In this document: positions 62,909-64,000 of the stretch, one piece after another
How positions within the stretch are numbered: the first letter of the stretch is position 1
Layout of the letters: every line of letters starts with the position of its first letter
Assembly (NCBI RefSeq): GCF_964340395.1
Contig: NC_135552.1
Coordinates: 4,477,201 to 4,541,200, forward strand
Direction: 5' to 3'
DNA from: Glandiceps talaboti
Lineage: Eukaryota > Hemichordata > Enteropneusta > Spengelidae
DNA length: 64,000 bases
The notes under the pieces: generated by a model
Database searches by the model: none
Told to the model about the DNA's origin: nothing
What the model saw: the letters and a program-made list of their open reading frames with translations, nothing else
Position numbers and translations under genes: made by a program

Positions 62909-63100
62909 CTCCGTGCGATAGGCCAGCACCACCATTTACTGGCGATTATCCTAATTTGGCTCTAAATAAGACGAGTTTCGATGTTGGTGAAGATGTCAAT
63001 TTCACTTGCAGCAGTGGACATTCTTTGTATGGCGGACCTGATAAATTGACTTGTACCAACACTGGGGCGTGGAACATACTGGCCACACCTGGATGCGTTG
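62909..63100 (+). CDS. Sushi/CCP domain exon (partial gene)
   Basis: A 192-base exon with acceptor TTGATTTCAG and donor G|GTAAGG encodes 64 codons in symmetric phase 1-1. It begins PCDRPAPPFTGDYPNLALNK and continues with VNFTC, DKLTCTNTGAWN and TPGCVG. The four cysteines (PCD, FTC, LTC, PGC) and the W before the last Cys fit the complement control protein (sushi) fold, which forms C1-C3 and C2-C4 disulfides and mediates extracellular binding. Phase 1-1 borders are typical of shuffled extracellular modules. The rest of the protein lies beyond the window, so its identity (lectin, selectin-like, complement-like or other) is unknown. Confidence 0.85.
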
Positions 63101-64000
63101 GTAAGGCAAACATTGTACAACAACATATTGATGTAAATAATACAATACTAATTTCTTTGGAAAGAATAACTAGCAATCTTCAAAGTTTTGTATTTATTAA
63201 TGTCTCTCACGAAAGACGAGTTTTTTAAAGTACGTATTACTATTGGGGAGGGACTACAATTACTGGGGAGATAAGAACATACACACAGAGATGTCACAGG
63301 TTTAAATTGAACTGGTCTGATTTCTCTCTGTCTGTACATCGAAATTGCTTGCACGAAAAAGCTATTAAACTTAGAGTACACTTGAAAAATATACTGATGG
63401 CTGGTGTGGCAAACAAAACGACTCACAATTTCGATGTAAAGTCTCCTTTGTCTGGTATCGAAGCGCGCGCAGACTTGGGACACACTGTTGGATGATGTTT
63501 TCAATTGTCCACGAATACAAGAACAGTTCCACACAATATGTAGCATTCTCAGTCCCGGCAAAAGGTTGAGTTTGCAAGTAATAACGCAGTTGAGAACTTC
63601 CACATACAGTAATCCAATAGCTTCCTACAGCAACGTTGTAGGTTTATGAGAGATCAAAATTGGAAGTGCCACTCCCAGAACTGTTAAATATTGTTCCTGT
63701 TATACTAGTGTCAAAACTATTAGATTGCCACACACGATTGGACGATTATGATTGCCACCAGGTGTCATTCATAGTATATGCAAATTTACCAACAACTGTG
63801 ACTGGTCAACCTAATGTCGCTGACCGGTCGATCCCGACCAAGAAACTTGACTAAGCATAACGCCACTTTGTGGCAATGTCATTATCGAAATTTATTAAAC
63901 AGAGTACACAATAAATAAAAAAACAACTCTTTGTAAAAAATAGATATGGCTAATTTCAAGCCCCTGTGATTTACCTTTGAAAGACATTGTTTATTTGTTT
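63101..64000 (+). other. Intron after the sushi exon
   Basis: No second sushi repeat or other exon is visible to the window end. Open frames here lack domain signatures and good splice borders. Confidence 0.5.

Noticed and set aside
63660-63854. 64-codon open frame after the sushi exon
   Set aside because: No cysteine pattern, domain or splice borders; probably intronic chance.
1-64000. CRISPR array, bacterial operon, riboswitch or rRNA
   Set aside because: Exon-intron genes and LINEs show animal nuclear DNA, and no repeat-spacer or rRNA signature was seen.

Overview
This is invertebrate animal nuclear DNA. Coding sequence is split into short exons with consensus GT-AG junctions. It lies in AT-rich intergenic and intronic DNA full of inverted-repeat elements, microsatellites, homopolymer C/G tracts and decayed non-LTR retrotransposons. 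The gene content (Duox, Dnmt2/TRDMT1, a p120-type delta-catenin, a sushi-domain exon) and a Penelope-like remnant suit a marine deuterostome such as a hemichordate or lancelet. A lophotrochozoan cannot be excluded from sequence alone.

Layout. (1) 51-1282, + strand: three exons of a dual-oxidase-like gene (end of the EF-hand region to the first oxidase-side membrane helix). The rest of the oxidase is not visible. (2) 2193-12393, +: a complete 11-exon TRDMT1/DNMT2 tRNA cytosine-5 methyltransferase, 459 codons, with every splice phase consistent. (3) 12.4-16.7 kb: no gene seen. (4) 16735-39293, +: a 10-exon armadillo-repeat gene of the p120/delta-catenin family, 644 codons. It has almost no N-terminal extension and a C-terminal coiled coil. 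(5) 39.3-45.7 kb: probable 3' UTR and polyadenylation signals, then non-coding repeats. (6) 45.75-45.98 kb: Penelope-like GIY-YIG remnant. (7) 47.4-52 kb: nested and broken non-LTR retrotransposons on the minus strand. (8) 53.4 kb: candidate signal-peptide exon. (9) 54.5-56.4 kb: a 1.9-kb terminal-inverted-repeat element containing a possible exon on the minus strand. (10) 58.65-61.25 kb: two more minus-strand non-LTR remnants. (11) 62909-63100, +: a sushi/CCP exon of a gene that continues beyond the window.

The cellular genes are unrelated in function (ROS production, tRNA methylation, cadherin junctions, extracellular recognition) and no operon-like organisation is implied. I found no clearly new multi-gene system. 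The best leads are the delta-catenin with a coiled coil moved to the C terminus, the truncated Duox with a GC-AG intron directly upstream of Dnmt2, two endonuclease modules that have lost their reverse transcriptase, and several foldback/MITE families, many ending in TTAA.
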